A DNA stretch of 64,000 nucleotides from contig CAYQQU010000019.1 in NCBI GenBank assembly GCA_964419545.1, positions 1-64,000 on the forward strand, read 5' to 3'. Below the pieces are notes generated by a model that made no database searches, was not told where the DNA came from, and saw only the letters and a program-made list of their open reading frames with translations. Numbering within the stretch: the first letter of the stretch is position 1; every line of letters begins with the position of its first letter. Both the position numbers and the translations under genes were made by a program. Source of the stretch: CAYQQU01 sp964419545. GTDB lineage: Bacteria; Bacteroidota; Bacteroidia; Chitinophagales; Saprospiraceae. Of the stretch, positions 6,856-17,700 are shown in pieces.

Positions 6856-8706
6856 TTAGTGCACGTCTTTCTCATCTTCTGCGGGAGGGACGTACTGCGG
6901 GATGAACTCCTTACCGTCTTTTGCGTAGTCGTAAGACCAGCGCTGAACCGAAGGAATCTTGCCCGGCCAGTTGCCGTGGCCCGTTTCTATCGGCGTAGTC
7001 CATTCCAGGGTGTTGGCGCCCCACGGGTTCTTATTCGTCATCTTCTTACCGTACCAGATGCTGTAGAAGAAGTTGATGACGAAAACGATCTGGAAAGCGA
7101 AGGTCACGATCGCGCCGATCGTGATAAACTGGTTCAGATCGGTAAAGTGGGAGAATGCTTCGAAGTTGTCGAAGCGGTAGTAGCGGCGCGGCACCCCGGC
7201 CATACCCAGGTAGTGCATCGGCCAGAAGATCGCGTAAGCGCCTACTATTGTGCCCCAGAAGTGAATCTTACCCAGCGTTTCGTTCATGAAACGGCCGTAC
7301 ATCTTGGGGAACCAGTTGTAAATACCGGCGAACATACCGAAAAAGGCCGCAACGCCCATCACAATGTGGAAGTGCGCCACCACGAAGTACGTATCGTGCA
7401 GCTGAATATCGATAGCCGAGTTACCCAGGAAGATACCCGTCAGACCACCCGAGATGAACATCGATACGAAGCCGATGGCGAACAAACTCGCGGCGTTGAA
7501 ACGAATATTACCTCCGTAGAGCGTTGCGATCCAGTTGAACACCTTGACCGCCGAAGGCACGGCGATGATCAGGGTGAAGATCACGAAGAAGTTGGAAATG
7601 AACGGATTCACGCCCGACATGAACATGTGGTGCGCCCACACGATGAAGGACAGGAAAGCAATGGCCAGAATCGAGTAGACCATAGCTTTGTACCCGAAAA
7701 CCGGCTTGCGCGAGTGTACCGACAGGACTTCCGAAACGATACCCATCGCCGGCAGGATAATGATGTATACCTCCGGGTGGCCCAGGAACCAGAAAAGGTG
7801 CTGGTATAGGACCGGGCTGCCGCCGACGTGGTCGAGGGCCTGGCCGCCGATAAAGATCTCACTGAGGAAGAAACTGGTGCCCAGGCTGCGGTCGAACATC
7901 AGCAGGAAGAAAGCCGATACCAGTACCGGGAAAGACAACAGACCGATAATGGCCGTGATAAAGAAGGCCCAAATGGTCAGCGGCATGCGCCACATCGTCA
8001 TGCCCTTCGTACGCAGGTTCAGCACCGTGGTGATGTAGTTGATACCGCCCAGCAGCACCGATACAACGAAAAACACCAGACTTACCGTCCAGAGCGTCAT
8101 CCCCGCGCCGGAGCCCGTAGAGGCCTGCGGCAGCGCACTCAGGGGCGGATAGGCGACCCAGCCGCCGGAAAAAGGCCCCGTGCTCAGGAACAACGAGTAG
8201 AACATGATGACACCGGCCAGGAAAAAGAACCAGTAGGAAAACATATTCAGCAGCGGCGAAGCCATGTCGCGCGCACCGATCTGCAATGGAATGAGCAGGT
8301 TACTGAACGTACCGCTCAGCCCCGCCGTCAACACGAAGAACACCAGAATGGTGCCATGCATGGTGACCAGCGCATAGTAAAACTCCGGAGCCAGCGTACC
8401 CGCACCGGAATCGCCAATTTCAATCCACTTGCCCAATATTGGCTTCAGCCACGCCAGGTTTTCATCCGGGAAACCAAGCTGCAGGCGGAAAACCAGGGAC
8501 ATGAGCGCGCCCATGATCGCCCAGAACATCCCGGTGATCAGGAATTGCTTGGCAATCATCTTGTGATCCTGGCTGAATATGTAGGTCGTGATAAAATTCG
8601 ACTGATACTTGTCGCCGTGGTGATGCTCGTGAAAATGATCATCGTACCCCAGCTCCTGTATCAGCACTTCTTCATCATAAGTCGGTTTGGTTACTACGTT
8701 AGCCAT
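6856..8706 (-). CDS. ctaD: cytochrome c oxidase subunit I
   Basis: A 616-residue catalytic subunit of an A-type heme-copper oxidase. Visible ligands are His117 (TMHGT, low-spin heme), His310 and Tyr314 in GHPEVY (CuB and the cross-linked Tyr), His359-His360 (CuB), and His445 and His447 in VVAHFHIVMG (hemes a3 and a). GHPEVY places it in the A family. The N-terminus is extended and rich in His (HFHEHHH, 24-30), which could bind metal. It receives electrons from subunit II (encoded just upstream) and pumps protons. It is placed between subunit II and heme O synthase. Confidence 0.97.
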   Translation of the reverse strand: MANVVTKPTYDEEVLIQELGYDDHFHEHHHGDKYQSNFITTYIFSQDHKMIAKQFLITGMFWAIMGALMSLVFRLQLGFPDENLAWLKPILGKWIEIGDSGAGTLAPEFYYALVTMHGTILVFFVLTAGLSGTFSNLLIPLQIGARDMASPLLNMFSYWFFFLAGVIMFYSLFLSTGPFSGGWVAYPPLSALPQASTGSGAGMTLWTVSLVFFVVSVLLGGINYITTVLNLRTKGMTMWRMPLTIWAFFITAIIGLLSFPVLVSAFFLLMFDRSLGTSFFLSEIFIGGQALDHVGGSPVLYQHLFWFLGHPEVYIIILPAMGIVSEVLSVHSRKPVFGYKAMVYSILAIAFLSFIVWAHHMFMSGVNPFISNFFVIFTLIIAVPSAVKVFNWIATLYGGNIRFNAASLFAIGFVSMFISGGLTGIFLGNSAIDIQLHDTYFVVAHFHIVMGVAAFFGMFAGIYNWFPKMYGRFMNETLGKIHFWGTIVGAYAIFWPMHYLGMAGVPRRYYRFDNFEAFSHFTDLNQFITIGAIVTFAFQIVFVINFFYSIWYGKKMTNKNPWGANTLEWTTPIETGHGNWPGKIPSVQRWSYDYAKDGKEFIPQYVPPAEDEKDVH

Positions 8707-8772
8707 CTGCTGATTAGTTTATTTGTCGTTTTCTGTGTTTTCTAACAATAAATGATCGAGTAGGTTTTAAAC

Positions 8773-10269
8773 CTACAAAGAAACAATCCTTACTTCCGTA
8801 CGGCGGTTCTTTTCCCGGCCCGCATCGGTATCGTTGGTGTCAACCGGGCGGGTGTCGCCGTATCCGATCGCGCTCAGACGCGATTCCTCCACGCCTTGCT
8901 CTACCAGATAATCATAGACCATCCGGGCGCGATTTTCGGAAAGCGTCATATTCTCTTCCGGCGCTCCCGTGTTGTCGGTATGGCCGGCCAACTGGATGCG
9001 CATGGTCGGATTCTGCTTGAGATACGTCGCCAGGTCGTTCAGCTGGTATTTGGAGAGCGGTCCCAGTTCCGCGGATCCCGTCTCGAAGGTTACGTATTCC
9101 AGCTCCAGCACTTTCGCCGCGGTATCGGGGCCTTCCACTGCCTCGTTGAGCTGGGAAATGAAAGCTTCGCGACGTTCTTCGATCTCGAAGTCAAAGAGCT
9201 CATTCGTATAAGGGTCATCATCGCTTCCGCGAATAGTCGACAGGTAGTATGACTGTTGTTCTTTCTTCCACTGTTCGAATTCTTCCGGAGAAACCACCCG
9301 CACAATGCGACGCATACTGAAGTGACCGGCGCCGCAGAGCTCGGCGCAGGCGAGCTCGTAATTGAAGTTCTCCCACAACATCGGGCTTTCCGGGTCATTG
9401 GGATCGAGCGGTACGTTGTACTCGTCGTACTGCCGCAGTTCCTGGCGGTATTCCTCCGTCGTCTTGGTCGGCGTGAACACGAAATAAGTAGGCATCCCCG
9501 GCACAGCGTCCATCTTCAGGCGGAAGTGCGGCAAGTAGAAATTGTGCAGTACGTCGCGCGCCGTGATGCGAACGCGAACCTTCTGATTTACCGGGAGAAC
9601 AACCTCGCTCGGATGAAAATCATCGTGGTTCTTCTCATCCGTCCAGTCCTGGCCCAGCGGGTTGGTGCCGCTGATCAGCTTATAGTCGCGTGCGCCCAGC
9701 TTACCGTCCTCACCCGGATAGCGCAGGTGCCAGGCAAACTGGTATCCCGTCGCTTCAATTTCGATATAATCATCCTCCGGGCCGACATCCGCCATCACCT
9801 CGTTCCAGGCGTCCAGACCGCCGACGACCAGGAAGGTCATCACTACTGCCGGAATGACCGTCCAGATCACTTCCAGGCGGTTGTCGTGCGGCATATAATT
9901 TGCTTTTCGACCGATCCGGCCCCGGTATTTCCAGGCAAAATAGAACAGGAAAATATGGGTGACGATGAACACGATACCCGTAAAAAACAGGGTGATGTTG
10001 AACAAGTAGTCCAGGCTGCCGCCGTGCTCGGAAGCTGCCTGCAGCGGACCGTAGCCGAGAAAATAGTTGCGGTAGGAATAGGAAGATACGATCACCGCCA
10101 CCAGGAAAAGGATCATGAACAGCAGGGAAAGCAGCCCCTGACGACTGTTGGTCGTTTGCTGTACTTCCTCCTCTCCGCGGATCTTCGTGGCCAGCTCGGT
10201 GACTTTACCGATCTGTACAACGATAATCGAGATCAGCGCAACGCAAAGTATGATGATTAAAGCGGTCAT
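8773..10269 (-). CDS. ctaC: cytochrome c oxidase subunit II fused to OmpA domain
   Basis: A 498-residue protein starting at the ATG at 10269 (a TTG lies two codons earlier). Residues 1-330 are subunit II: an extra N-terminal helix (1-20), two helices (about 47-64 and 88-112), a third hydrophobic segment (about 134-151), and a cupredoxin domain with CuA ligands His242, Cys308, Glu310, Cys312, His316 and Met319 (CAELCGAGHFSM). A linker of about 60 charged residues follows, then a complete OmpA/MotB peptidoglycan-binding domain (about 392-496) with HTDNTG and the NRRTEVRI motif (Asp432, Arg489). Reading is continuous, with no frameshift. The protein could tether the oxidase to the cell wall. Confidence 0.93.
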   Translation of the reverse strand: MTALIIILCVALISIIVVQIGKVTELATKIRGEEEVQQTTNSRQGLLSLLFMILFLVAVIVSSYSYRNYFLGYGPLQAASEHGGSLDYLFNITLFFTGIVFIVTHIFLFYFAWKYRGRIGRKANYMPHDNRLEVIWTVIPAVVMTFLVVGGLDAWNEVMADVGPEDDYIEIEATGYQFAWHLRYPGEDGKLGARDYKLISGTNPLGQDWTDEKNHDDFHPSEVVLPVNQKVRVRITARDVLHNFYLPHFRLKMDAVPGMPTYFVFTPTKTTEEYRQELRQYDEYNVPLDPNDPESPMLWENFNYELACAELCGAGHFSMRRIVRVVSPEEFEQWKKEQQSYYLSTIRGSDDDPYTNELFDFEIEERREAFISQLNEAVEGPDTAAKVLELEYVTFETGSAELGPLSKYQLNDLATYLKQNPTMRIQLAGHTDNTGAPEENMTLSENRARMVYDYLVEQGVEESRLSAIGYGDTRPVDTNDTDAGREKNRRTEVRIVSL

Positions 10270-10374
10270 TATCAAAAATTATTTTATGGTCAATTTCGAT
10301 CGCAAAATACACCCTTACAACAAGGCAAAACCAGCATGGGCTCAGCGCTCCAGCTTGTTTAGAATTATTCTAAA

Positions 10375-11691
10375 TTAGAACGGCCACACCGAGTGGTGTT
10401 TGCTTTCCGCCAGATACGGGTCATTGGTCGGCGTCAGCGAAGCTTTCGACATCCGGTCGAATGCGAAGTAGAAGAAGCCCGCCAGGAAGCCTAGCAATAT
10501 TCCGATTTCCAGCAAGCCGGGAATCGTAAACCCAGCCACAAATTCCGAAGTGTGGTGCGCTGCCGCCGCAACGGCCTCGCCGCCATGTCCGTGTCCGGCC
10601 TCTCCCGCCGCGTGCCCGTGGCCCGCACCGTGCATTTCCATAACCTCATGCGCCGTATGCAAAGCGCCGGGCTTGATCATCTGGAAAAAATCCCACCAGT
10701 GGCCGAAGAAAACAACGATGCTGGCGAAAACCATGGTTCCGAGCTTGCGCTTCGTATCGTTGCGCATCAGTACGAAGAAAGGCGCCACGAAATTCAGGAT
10801 GAGGTTCCCGTAAAAAAGTACCGGATAGTTCTCCTGGCGTTCGTGGAAATAGACCGTCTCCTCCCCTACGTTGCCGTACCAGATCAGCATGTACTGCGAG
10901 AACCACAGGTAAGTCCAGAAAATGCTGAACGCAAACAGGTACTTGCCCAAGTCGTGCAGGTGATTCGCCGTCACGTACTCCAGATACCCCTGTGCTTTAA
11001 GAAAGACGACGGTCAGAATGGTGAGCGCCATGGCGGCGACAAACCAGCTGGCCATCGCATACCAGGCGTACAAGGTGCTGTACCAGTGTGCGTCGATCGA
11101 CATCAGCCATTGCCAGACAACCGCTACCGCGGTGAAGCCGGCTACCGGCAGGAAAGCCGCCGACCAAACCCGTATCTTCTGGTGGTGCCGGTAATCGACC
11201 GAGCCGGCCTGATCTTCGGCCAGCGACAGCTGGCGCTGCCGGATAGCGAAGAATATCCAGGCGCCGACAATGCCTACCGTCGCAAAGGTGTACCAGGTAG
11301 GATTGAGGAACGCCTTCTTTCCCTGCAGGAGCGGATCAGTGGCTACCGACTCGGCATCCGCCCAGTGATACAGGTGGTGCCAGCCGGCCCAGATGCCGAT
11401 GGCGATAATAAGCATTACGGCGACACCCGGGATCATAAATAGCGAAAACGCTTCCCAGATGCGCTTGATCAACACGTGCCAGCCCGACCAGGCCGTAACG
11501 AAAGCCGACAGGATGAACAAAGACATAAATGCGATACCCGTAAAGAAAGACGCGTTATGCAGGAGATTCGTCCAAAAACGGGTGCCCAGCTCATCACTGG
11601 CGAAATAACTGCCGAGCAGACACAACAGGCCCAGGCCCATAAATCCCAGCAGTACCATTTTATGTCTGGCCTCGAAAGTGAATTGATTCAT
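10375..11691 (-). CDS. actF: alternative complex III subunit ActF
   Basis: A 438-residue integral membrane protein with about ten helices, corresponding to the second NrfD-like quinol-interacting subunit of alternative complex III (quinol:cytochrome c oxidoreductase). Visible features include the N-terminal FEARHKMVLLGFMGLGLL and the central segment SIDAHWYSTLYAWYAMASWFVAAMA. A loop rich in His and Gly (HGAGHGHAAGEAGHGHGGE, about residues 353-371) precedes the last helices. That loop could bind metal or simply be flexible. It is the last of six act genes in canonical order, and the oxidase subunit II gene follows about 105 bases downstream. Confidence 0.9.
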   Translation of the reverse strand: MNQFTFEARHKMVLLGFMGLGLLCLLGSYFASDELGTRFWTNLLHNASFFTGIAFMSLFILSAFVTAWSGWHVLIKRIWEAFSLFMIPGVAVMLIIAIGIWAGWHHLYHWADAESVATDPLLQGKKAFLNPTWYTFATVGIVGAWIFFAIRQRQLSLAEDQAGSVDYRHHQKIRVWSAAFLPVAGFTAVAVVWQWLMSIDAHWYSTLYAWYAMASWFVAAMALTILTVVFLKAQGYLEYVTANHLHDLGKYLFAFSIFWTYLWFSQYMLIWYGNVGEETVYFHERQENYPVLFYGNLILNFVAPFFVLMRNDTKRKLGTMVFASIVVFFGHWWDFFQMIKPGALHTAHEVMEMHGAGHGHAAGEAGHGHGGEAVAAAAHHTSEFVAGFTIPGLLEIGILLGFLAGFFYFAFDRMSKASLTPTNDPYLAESKHHSVWPF

Positions 11692-11780
11692 CGTTCTTTC
11701 TTATTTTTCGCTCCGGCGGGCCGAAGCCGCTAATGTTTTTGTCTCTTCAATTTTCCCGGCCGCATCACCGGGCTTGCTTA

Positions 11781-12668
11781 TCAATGGTGCGATGCATCGT
11801 CGTGTTGCGCATCGTCGCTATGGTGCTCGCCTTCTACTGCTTCTTCTTCCAGCTCCACCGGTCCGGTAGCGGCCAGCTGCTCATACTCGCTGGCGGGCGT
11901 GCCGAATTCGGCATTCAGCGTATTGGCCGTTTCGTCGTACTTCAGCTTCTTTTCTTTGGCCTGCAGGGCGCGGATCCAGTGGATGACCTGCCAGCGCTCT
12001 TCGTAGTTTATCTTGTCGGCGTAGGCGCCCATCACGTTTTTGCCGTACATGATCGCGTGGTAGTAGCGGCCGTTGGAAGCGTTGAGGTGCTCGTCGAGCA
12101 GGAAGTTGGCCGGAGCCGCCGGGTATACCGCGTTCGGATTGTCTTCAGCGACTAAATATCCGAGGCCGTCGCCTTTTTCTCCGTGACAAATGCCACACAA
12201 GGTATTATAAAGGGCCTCGCCCCGCTCCAGCCCTTCGGCCGTGATCGGATAGGGGTTCTCGATGATCTCATCGATGGCCCGCTGACGCTCCTCCTCGGTG
12301 TCCTCGTAATAGTAGGGCACGTGGCCGTTGGGCGTCACGCTGACGGCATTGACGCTGTTTTCGCCTTTAAGCGTAGCCATCACCTCGTTGCGCTTGGCGG
12401 CGTCGGCAAAGTACACGCCGGCGTAGCCGCGCGGTACGGTGCCGCTGACCGGTAGCCGCGGGTTGGACAACTCCTTCAGCTTGAAGGTGCTGCCCTCGTC
12501 CCAGGTGTTGAGGCCGTAGTAAGTGTAAACATTAGCTTCGTAAGCAACCGAATGCGCCATATCCGGCATGTATTCGCTGCCCGGATGGTTGCCGTCGGCC
12601 GGCGAACAGGCATTGAATAACAGGATGGTCAATACGGCGGCAAAAAATATATTTCTCATTTCTTTCAT
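11781..12668 (-). CDS. actE: alternative complex III monoheme cytochrome ActE
   Basis: A 295-residue lipoprotein cytochrome c. The N-terminus has a lipobox (LLFNAC, Cys21) and a single CxxCH site at 158-162 (LCGICHGEKGDGLG), with Met candidates for the sixth ligand in YHAIMYGKNVMGAY. The first 150 residues form an extra N-terminal domain typical of ActE. A C-terminal extension ends in His/Asp-rich HHSDDAQHDDASHH. It would accept electrons from the ActA hemes and may pass them to the oxidase CuA centre. It lies between actD and actF. Confidence 0.92.
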   Translation of the reverse strand: MKEMRNIFFAAVLTILLFNACSPADGNHPGSEYMPDMAHSVAYEANVYTYYGLNTWDEGSTFKLKELSNPRLPVSGTVPRGYAGVYFADAAKRNEVMATLKGENSVNAVSVTPNGHVPYYYEDTEEERQRAIDEIIENPYPITAEGLERGEALYNTLCGICHGEKGDGLGYLVAEDNPNAVYPAAPANFLLDEHLNASNGRYYHAIMYGKNVMGAYADKINYEERWQVIHWIRALQAKEKKLKYDETANTLNAEFGTPASEYEQLAATGPVELEEEAVEGEHHSDDAQHDDASHH

Positions 12669-12681
12669 TTCGCTATGTGAT

Positions 12682-13212
12682 TTAAACCGTTTTGGTATTC
12701 ACCTCGGTAGCGCCGGTAGCCGAGAGGAACGAACGCAGCTTGTCGGCCAGCGCCGGTTCGGCGCCCGTCGCATTGAAAGCGAGGCAAAACTTATCATCCG
12801 TAATGCGGTCGTCGAGCGTCGTCGGCGTTACGCCCGGCGCCATGCCGCAGATGGTATAGAAAGTAACCACCATGCCCACCGAAGCGAACAGTACGGTTAC
12901 CTCAAAAGTGATCGGAATGAAGGCCGGCACGGACCAGTACGGCTTTCCCCCGAAAATGATGGGCCAGTCGCGGGTAAAGACCCACGTCATAAACAGGAAG
13001 GCCGTCAGCGCGCCGATCGCTCCGTAGATGAAACCGGCGATGTGCAGGCGGCTTTCCGACAGCCCCATCGCTTCTTCCATGCCGTGCACGGGAAAAGGCG
13101 TGTAGACATCGTGAATCTCCAGGTGCTCCTCCCGGGCTTTGTGAACGGCCTTGAGTAAAATTTCCTCGTCGTCGTAGAGGCCGTAAAGCACTTCTTTATT
13201 TCCTTGCGCCAT
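12682..13212 (-). CDS. actD: alternative complex III subunit ActD (DUF3341)
   Basis: A 176-residue protein of the DUF3341 family. It has a soluble N-terminus (YGLYDDEEILLKAVHKARE; HDVYTPFPVHGMEEAMGL) and two membrane helices (about 81-101 and 115-137). These are the hallmarks of ActD, a small peripheral/membrane subunit of alternative complex III on the inner side. It is spaced 13 bases from actE and 35 bases from actC, so it is co-transcribed with them. Confidence 0.93.
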   Translation of the reverse strand: MAQGNKEVLYGLYDDEEILLKAVHKAREEHLEIHDVYTPFPVHGMEEAMGLSESRLHIAGFIYGAIGALTAFLFMTWVFTRDWPIIFGGKPYWSVPAFIPITFEVTVLFASVGMVVTFYTICGMAPGVTPTTLDDRITDDKFCLAFNATGAEPALADKLRSFLSATGATEVNTKTV

Positions 13213-13247
13213 GTTTATTGCTTGTTGATGTGGTTCTGCAATTAAGA

Positions 13248-14654
13248 TTAATGGGTTTCCGCTTCGACGCCGCTATGGGCGTGGGCTTTCTCGCCCGTAT
13301 ACTGATCGCCCGCGCTCTTCAGGATGCTCTTCACTTCGGCTACCGCTACTACCGGCGCCAGGCGGGTAAAGATGAGGTACAGGGTAAAGAAGAGCCCCAG
13401 CGTACCGATGAACAAGCCTATCTCCACCCAGGTCGGAACGTAGTAGCTCCAGCTGGAAGGCAGATAATCGCGGGCCAGCGTCGTGGCGATGATCACAAAG
13501 CGCTCAAACCACATGCCGATGTTTACGAAGATCGACATGACAAAGGTCACCACGATGTTGCGACGCATGCTCTTGAACCAGAAGATCTGCGGCGACAACA
13601 GGTTACAGGACATCATGGCGACGTAAGACCACCAGTAAGGACCAAGCACGCGATTGTAGAAAGCGAACTGCTCGTAGACGTATCCGGAATACCAGGCCAC
13701 GAAGAGCTCGGTGAGGTAGGCCGTACCCACCATCGTACCGGTAAGCAGGATCACCTTGTTCATACTCTCGATATGCGCCAGCGTAATGTATTGTTCCAGC
13801 TTGAGTACTTTCCGGGTGAGCAGCATCAGCGTTTGCACCATGGCGAAACCCGAGAAGATAGCCCCCGCCACGAAGTAGGGCGGGAAAATGGTAGTGTGCC
13901 AACCGGGGATCACCGAAGTGGCGAAGTCGAAGGATACGATGGTGTGCACCGAAAGGACCAGCGGCGTAGCCAGGCCGGCCAGAACCAGCGACAGACTCTC
14001 AAAACGCTGCCAGTGCTTGGCGGAACCCGTCCAGCCGAATGAGACCAGGTTGTACAGCGTCCGGCGGATGCCCTTCGCCCGGTCGCGCAGCGTCGCCAGG
14101 TCGGGCACCAGCCCCGTATACCAGAACAAGAGCGACACGGTGAAGTAGGTCGAGATCGCGAACACGTCCCACAGAAGCGGCGAGTTGAAGTTCACCCAGA
14201 GCGGGCCGCGCGTATTGGGATACGGAAAGATGAAAAACGCCAACCAGATCCGCCCCATGTGGATAAGCGGGAACTGCCCGGCGCACATAACGGCGAAGAT
14301 GGTCATGGCCTCCGCCGCGCGGTTGACGCCCGTCCGCCATTTCTGACGGAAGAGCAGCAGAATGGCGGAGATCAGCGTGCCGGCGTGGCCGATACCGACC
14401 CACCAGACGAAGTTGGTGATATCCCACCCCCAGTTGACCGTCCGGTTGAGGTCCCAGGTGCCGATCCCTTGCCAGATCGTCCAGAATACACAGAAAACGT
14501 AGAACGCCAAACCGGCAACCGCCACGATAAAGGCGACGATCCAGGCTACGCTGGGGGTGCGCTCGGTAGGCGAACAAATATCCTCAGTGATCTGGCTGTA
14601 GGATTTGCCGCCTTCAATTAATGGTTCTCTGATGGGAGAAACTACTGCACTCAT
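13248..14654 (-). CDS. actC: alternative complex III subunit ActC (NrfD-like)
   Basis: A 468-residue NrfD/PsrC-family protein with about ten membrane helices. It anchors the iron-sulfur subunit and forms a quinol site. Typical segments are GWDITNFVWWVGIGHAGTLI near residues 79-97 and SFDFATSVIPGWHTTIFPPYF near 234-254, the latter including the conserved Pro-Gly-Trp-His. The C-terminal tail is short and His-containing (KAHAHSGVEAETH). It is encoded between actB and actD. Confidence 0.94.
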   Translation of the reverse strand: MSAVVSPIREPLIEGGKSYSQITEDICSPTERTPSVAWIVAFIVAVAGLAFYVFCVFWTIWQGIGTWDLNRTVNWGWDITNFVWWVGIGHAGTLISAILLLFRQKWRTGVNRAAEAMTIFAVMCAGQFPLIHMGRIWLAFFIFPYPNTRGPLWVNFNSPLLWDVFAISTYFTVSLLFWYTGLVPDLATLRDRAKGIRRTLYNLVSFGWTGSAKHWQRFESLSLVLAGLATPLVLSVHTIVSFDFATSVIPGWHTTIFPPYFVAGAIFSGFAMVQTLMLLTRKVLKLEQYITLAHIESMNKVILLTGTMVGTAYLTELFVAWYSGYVYEQFAFYNRVLGPYWWSYVAMMSCNLLSPQIFWFKSMRRNIVVTFVMSIFVNIGMWFERFVIIATTLARDYLPSSWSYYVPTWVEIGLFIGTLGLFFTLYLIFTRLAPVVAVAEVKSILKSAGDQYTGEKAHAHSGVEAETH

Positions 14655-14702
14655 GTTTTATAGTTTGTAGTCGCGTGCTCGCGTTTATCTTATCAAAATC
14701 AA

Positions 14703-17700
14703 TTAGGCGATCTCTTCGTCGCGATTGTTCACTTTTGCGGTGTACAGGACGGAAGACCGGACGTTGGTTTCCTCCAGCACGAAGTAGTTGAGCGGATTAT
14801 CCCAGCGCTCGCGCACCATGCTCTTCTTATCGTTGCGGTCGCCGAAGACGATCGCGCCCGTGGGGCAGGCTGTCTGGCAGGCCGTTTTGATATCCGTATC
14901 CCGCAGGCGGCGTCCTTCGCGCTTGGCCGTCAGCTTACCTTCCTGGATGCGCTGCATGCAGAAGCTGCACTTTTCGATGACGCCGCGCGAACGCACCGTC
15001 ACGTCGGGGTTGAGCACCATCCGCGTCAGGTTGTCGGCGCCGAAGGGCAGTTCTTCTCCGTCCACATCGTATTCGTTTGCCGGGAAGATGTCGGCCGTGG
15101 TGTAATCCAGCCAGTTGAAACGGCGCACCTTGTACGGGCAGTTGTTGGCGCAGTAGCGCGTACCGATGCAGCGGTTGTAGGTCATCTGGTTGAGGCCTTC
15201 GCTGCTGTGCGGCGTGGCGGCTACCGGACATACGTTCTCGCAGGGCGCATTGTCGCAATGCTGGCACATCATCGGCTGGTAGACTACGTTGGGATTTTCA
15301 TAATCGCCGTAGTAATAGCGGTCGATGCGCAGCCAGGTCATCTCGTGGTGGCGCGCCACCTCGGTCTTTCCGACTACCGGCACGTTGTTTTCCGCAATGC
15401 AGGCCACTTGGCAGGCGCCGCAGCCGATACAGGCGTTCAGGTCGACGTGCATCGCCCACCAGTGCCCCTGGCTGTAAATGGTCTCTTCGTATTCTTCGTA
15501 CGGATAGAGGGTGCTTTCGTTGAGCTTTTTCGCCTCGCTCCGCTTTTCTTCGATATGGTGCGCCAATTCGCCGACTTCTTCGACATTGGCCTGGTAGATG
15601 ATCGAACGGTCGGTGATGCCGCCCTGGAACCCGGAACCGACGGCCATGATCGTCTTTTCGTCGACGTTCAGCGGTTCGCCGGTGCTTTCGTCTTTGACCA
15701 CTTCCCCGTTTTCGTCGCGGGCCGTGACCCCCATGGTATGGTGGTACTGCACGCAGGCGAATTCCCTGTCTTCTCCGGTCTTTTCCGAAACGGAGGTCAC
15801 TTCCGCGTAGTAGCGGGTGTTCCCGTTCTCGTCCAGCGTCAGCCAGGGATAGACGTTGGTGCCGGTATTTTCGCCCATCTCGTTGTTCAGGCGGCCGGTG
15901 ATGGCGCGTCCGAAGCCGATGGCCAGGCCGAAGGTATTCACCATCTGCCCGAATTGGCGTACGACGGTAGCCGCCTGGGTGACGCCGTTGACTTCCACAT
16001 CGACTAGGTCGGCCTTGCCGCGGATCTCATCGGCGTTCAGGTTTTTGAACGCCTGGAACGAATTGCTGCCGTCCCAGGTAACGGGAATGGCGAGGTAATT
16101 GCCCCATGCACAGCGGTTGACCGGGTCGGGCATCTCCAGCAACCAGGGGTTGTTGGCGTATTGTCCGGCGCCCATGTTGACGGTCTCGAAGAAGGAGATC
16201 TCCAGTTCTGCGTTGGAAGGCCGGCGCACTTTGCGGGCCGCCGCGTTGACATCGCCGGCGAATCCGGCCGGCGCGGGAGCGGGAGCGTAGTATTCACCGC
16301 CTTCCTCCTGCCCGGGAGCAGGCGCCGCAGCGGGCGAGGTCTGGAAAACGCCGTCGTGCAGGGCGCTGTCCCAGAAGACCTGGAAAGTAGCATATTCGTT
16401 CTGACGCGGGAAGAGAGCAGTCTCCCAGTGCGCGCGCAGGTACTCGAGGTACGGCTGCTCCGCCTCGCGGTCCAGGTTTTCCGAACCGCTCCAGCGCAGC
16501 AGCGTTTCCGGCGCCTGACGCGTGTCGAAAAGCGGCGCGATGGTCGGCTGGATCAGGCTGTACATGCCGGCTTTCGGCTCGGCGTCGCCCCAGCTTTCCA
16601 GGTAGTGCGAATCGGGCGCTACGAAGTCGCAAAGCGCAACCGTCTCATTGGGCATTCCGGACAAAGAGACCTTCAGGCCCACTTTCTGCATACCTTCTGC
16701 GAACTTATCGGCATTGGGAATATCGAAAGCCGGGTTCGCATCGCCCATCACGAAGACGGCGTCGACGCTGCCGGCGTTCATTTCGCTGATCAGGTTCTGA
16801 ATGTCGCGATCCAGCCCCTGGCGCTGGTACGACGCCCGCTCGAAATCGAGGGTGTTGTCGTAATTGCCCAGCATATCGTTGATCGCATTGACCAGCACCT
16901 GCTCGCCCACGTTATTCGAACCGGAGACGACCAGCGAACGGCGGGCGTAATTGCCGAGCTGCTCGGCGAGCCGCTGTATCTTGGCGGCGGCCTCGCTGCT
17001 GAGCTTCGGTCCGTTCACCTGCGGGCGGCCCATGCGGGAAGCTAAGGCGTTATATAAAGCGACGATGGCGGCGCCCTGCTCGGAAGGCTTCACCAGGATG
17101 CGGTTGTCGGCATTGGAGCCGGTCAGCGTCATGTGGCTTTCCACCTGTACGTGGCGCGACATGGCCGGCTTCTTCGGATCTTCGATGCGCCGGTTCCTGG
17201 CGTATTGCGCGGCGTATTCGATCGGGGACACCCAGGTGCCCAGGAAGTCGGCGTCGAAGCTGACGATCATCTGCGCCCGGTCGAAATGATAATTCGGAAT
17301 AGCGCGCTGCCCGAAGCTTTCTTCGTTCGCTTCCAGGATCGCCGAGCTCGAAACCGGGTCGTACTGGACGACCTTGGTGTTGGGGAACCTGGCGGTAAAA
17401 TCGGCGATCGCCTTTTTCGCAGTCGGGCTCAGGATGGTGTGCGAAACGATGCGGACCTGTGATCCGGCGTTCAGTTTCTTGGTCACTTCGTCATCCAGCT
17501 GATTCCAGCTCAGCGGATTGTTGCGATCCGCCGCGCCGTCGACTACCCGCATCGGACCCGGAAAGCGGTTGGTGTCGTACAGGTCGAGTACGCTGGCCTG
17601 GACCCGGGCGCTGGTACCGCCCATGGTCACCTCCGAAAGGCTGTTCCCTTCGATCTTGATGGGCCGCCCTTCGCGGGTCTTGACCAGTACGGCGCAATAG

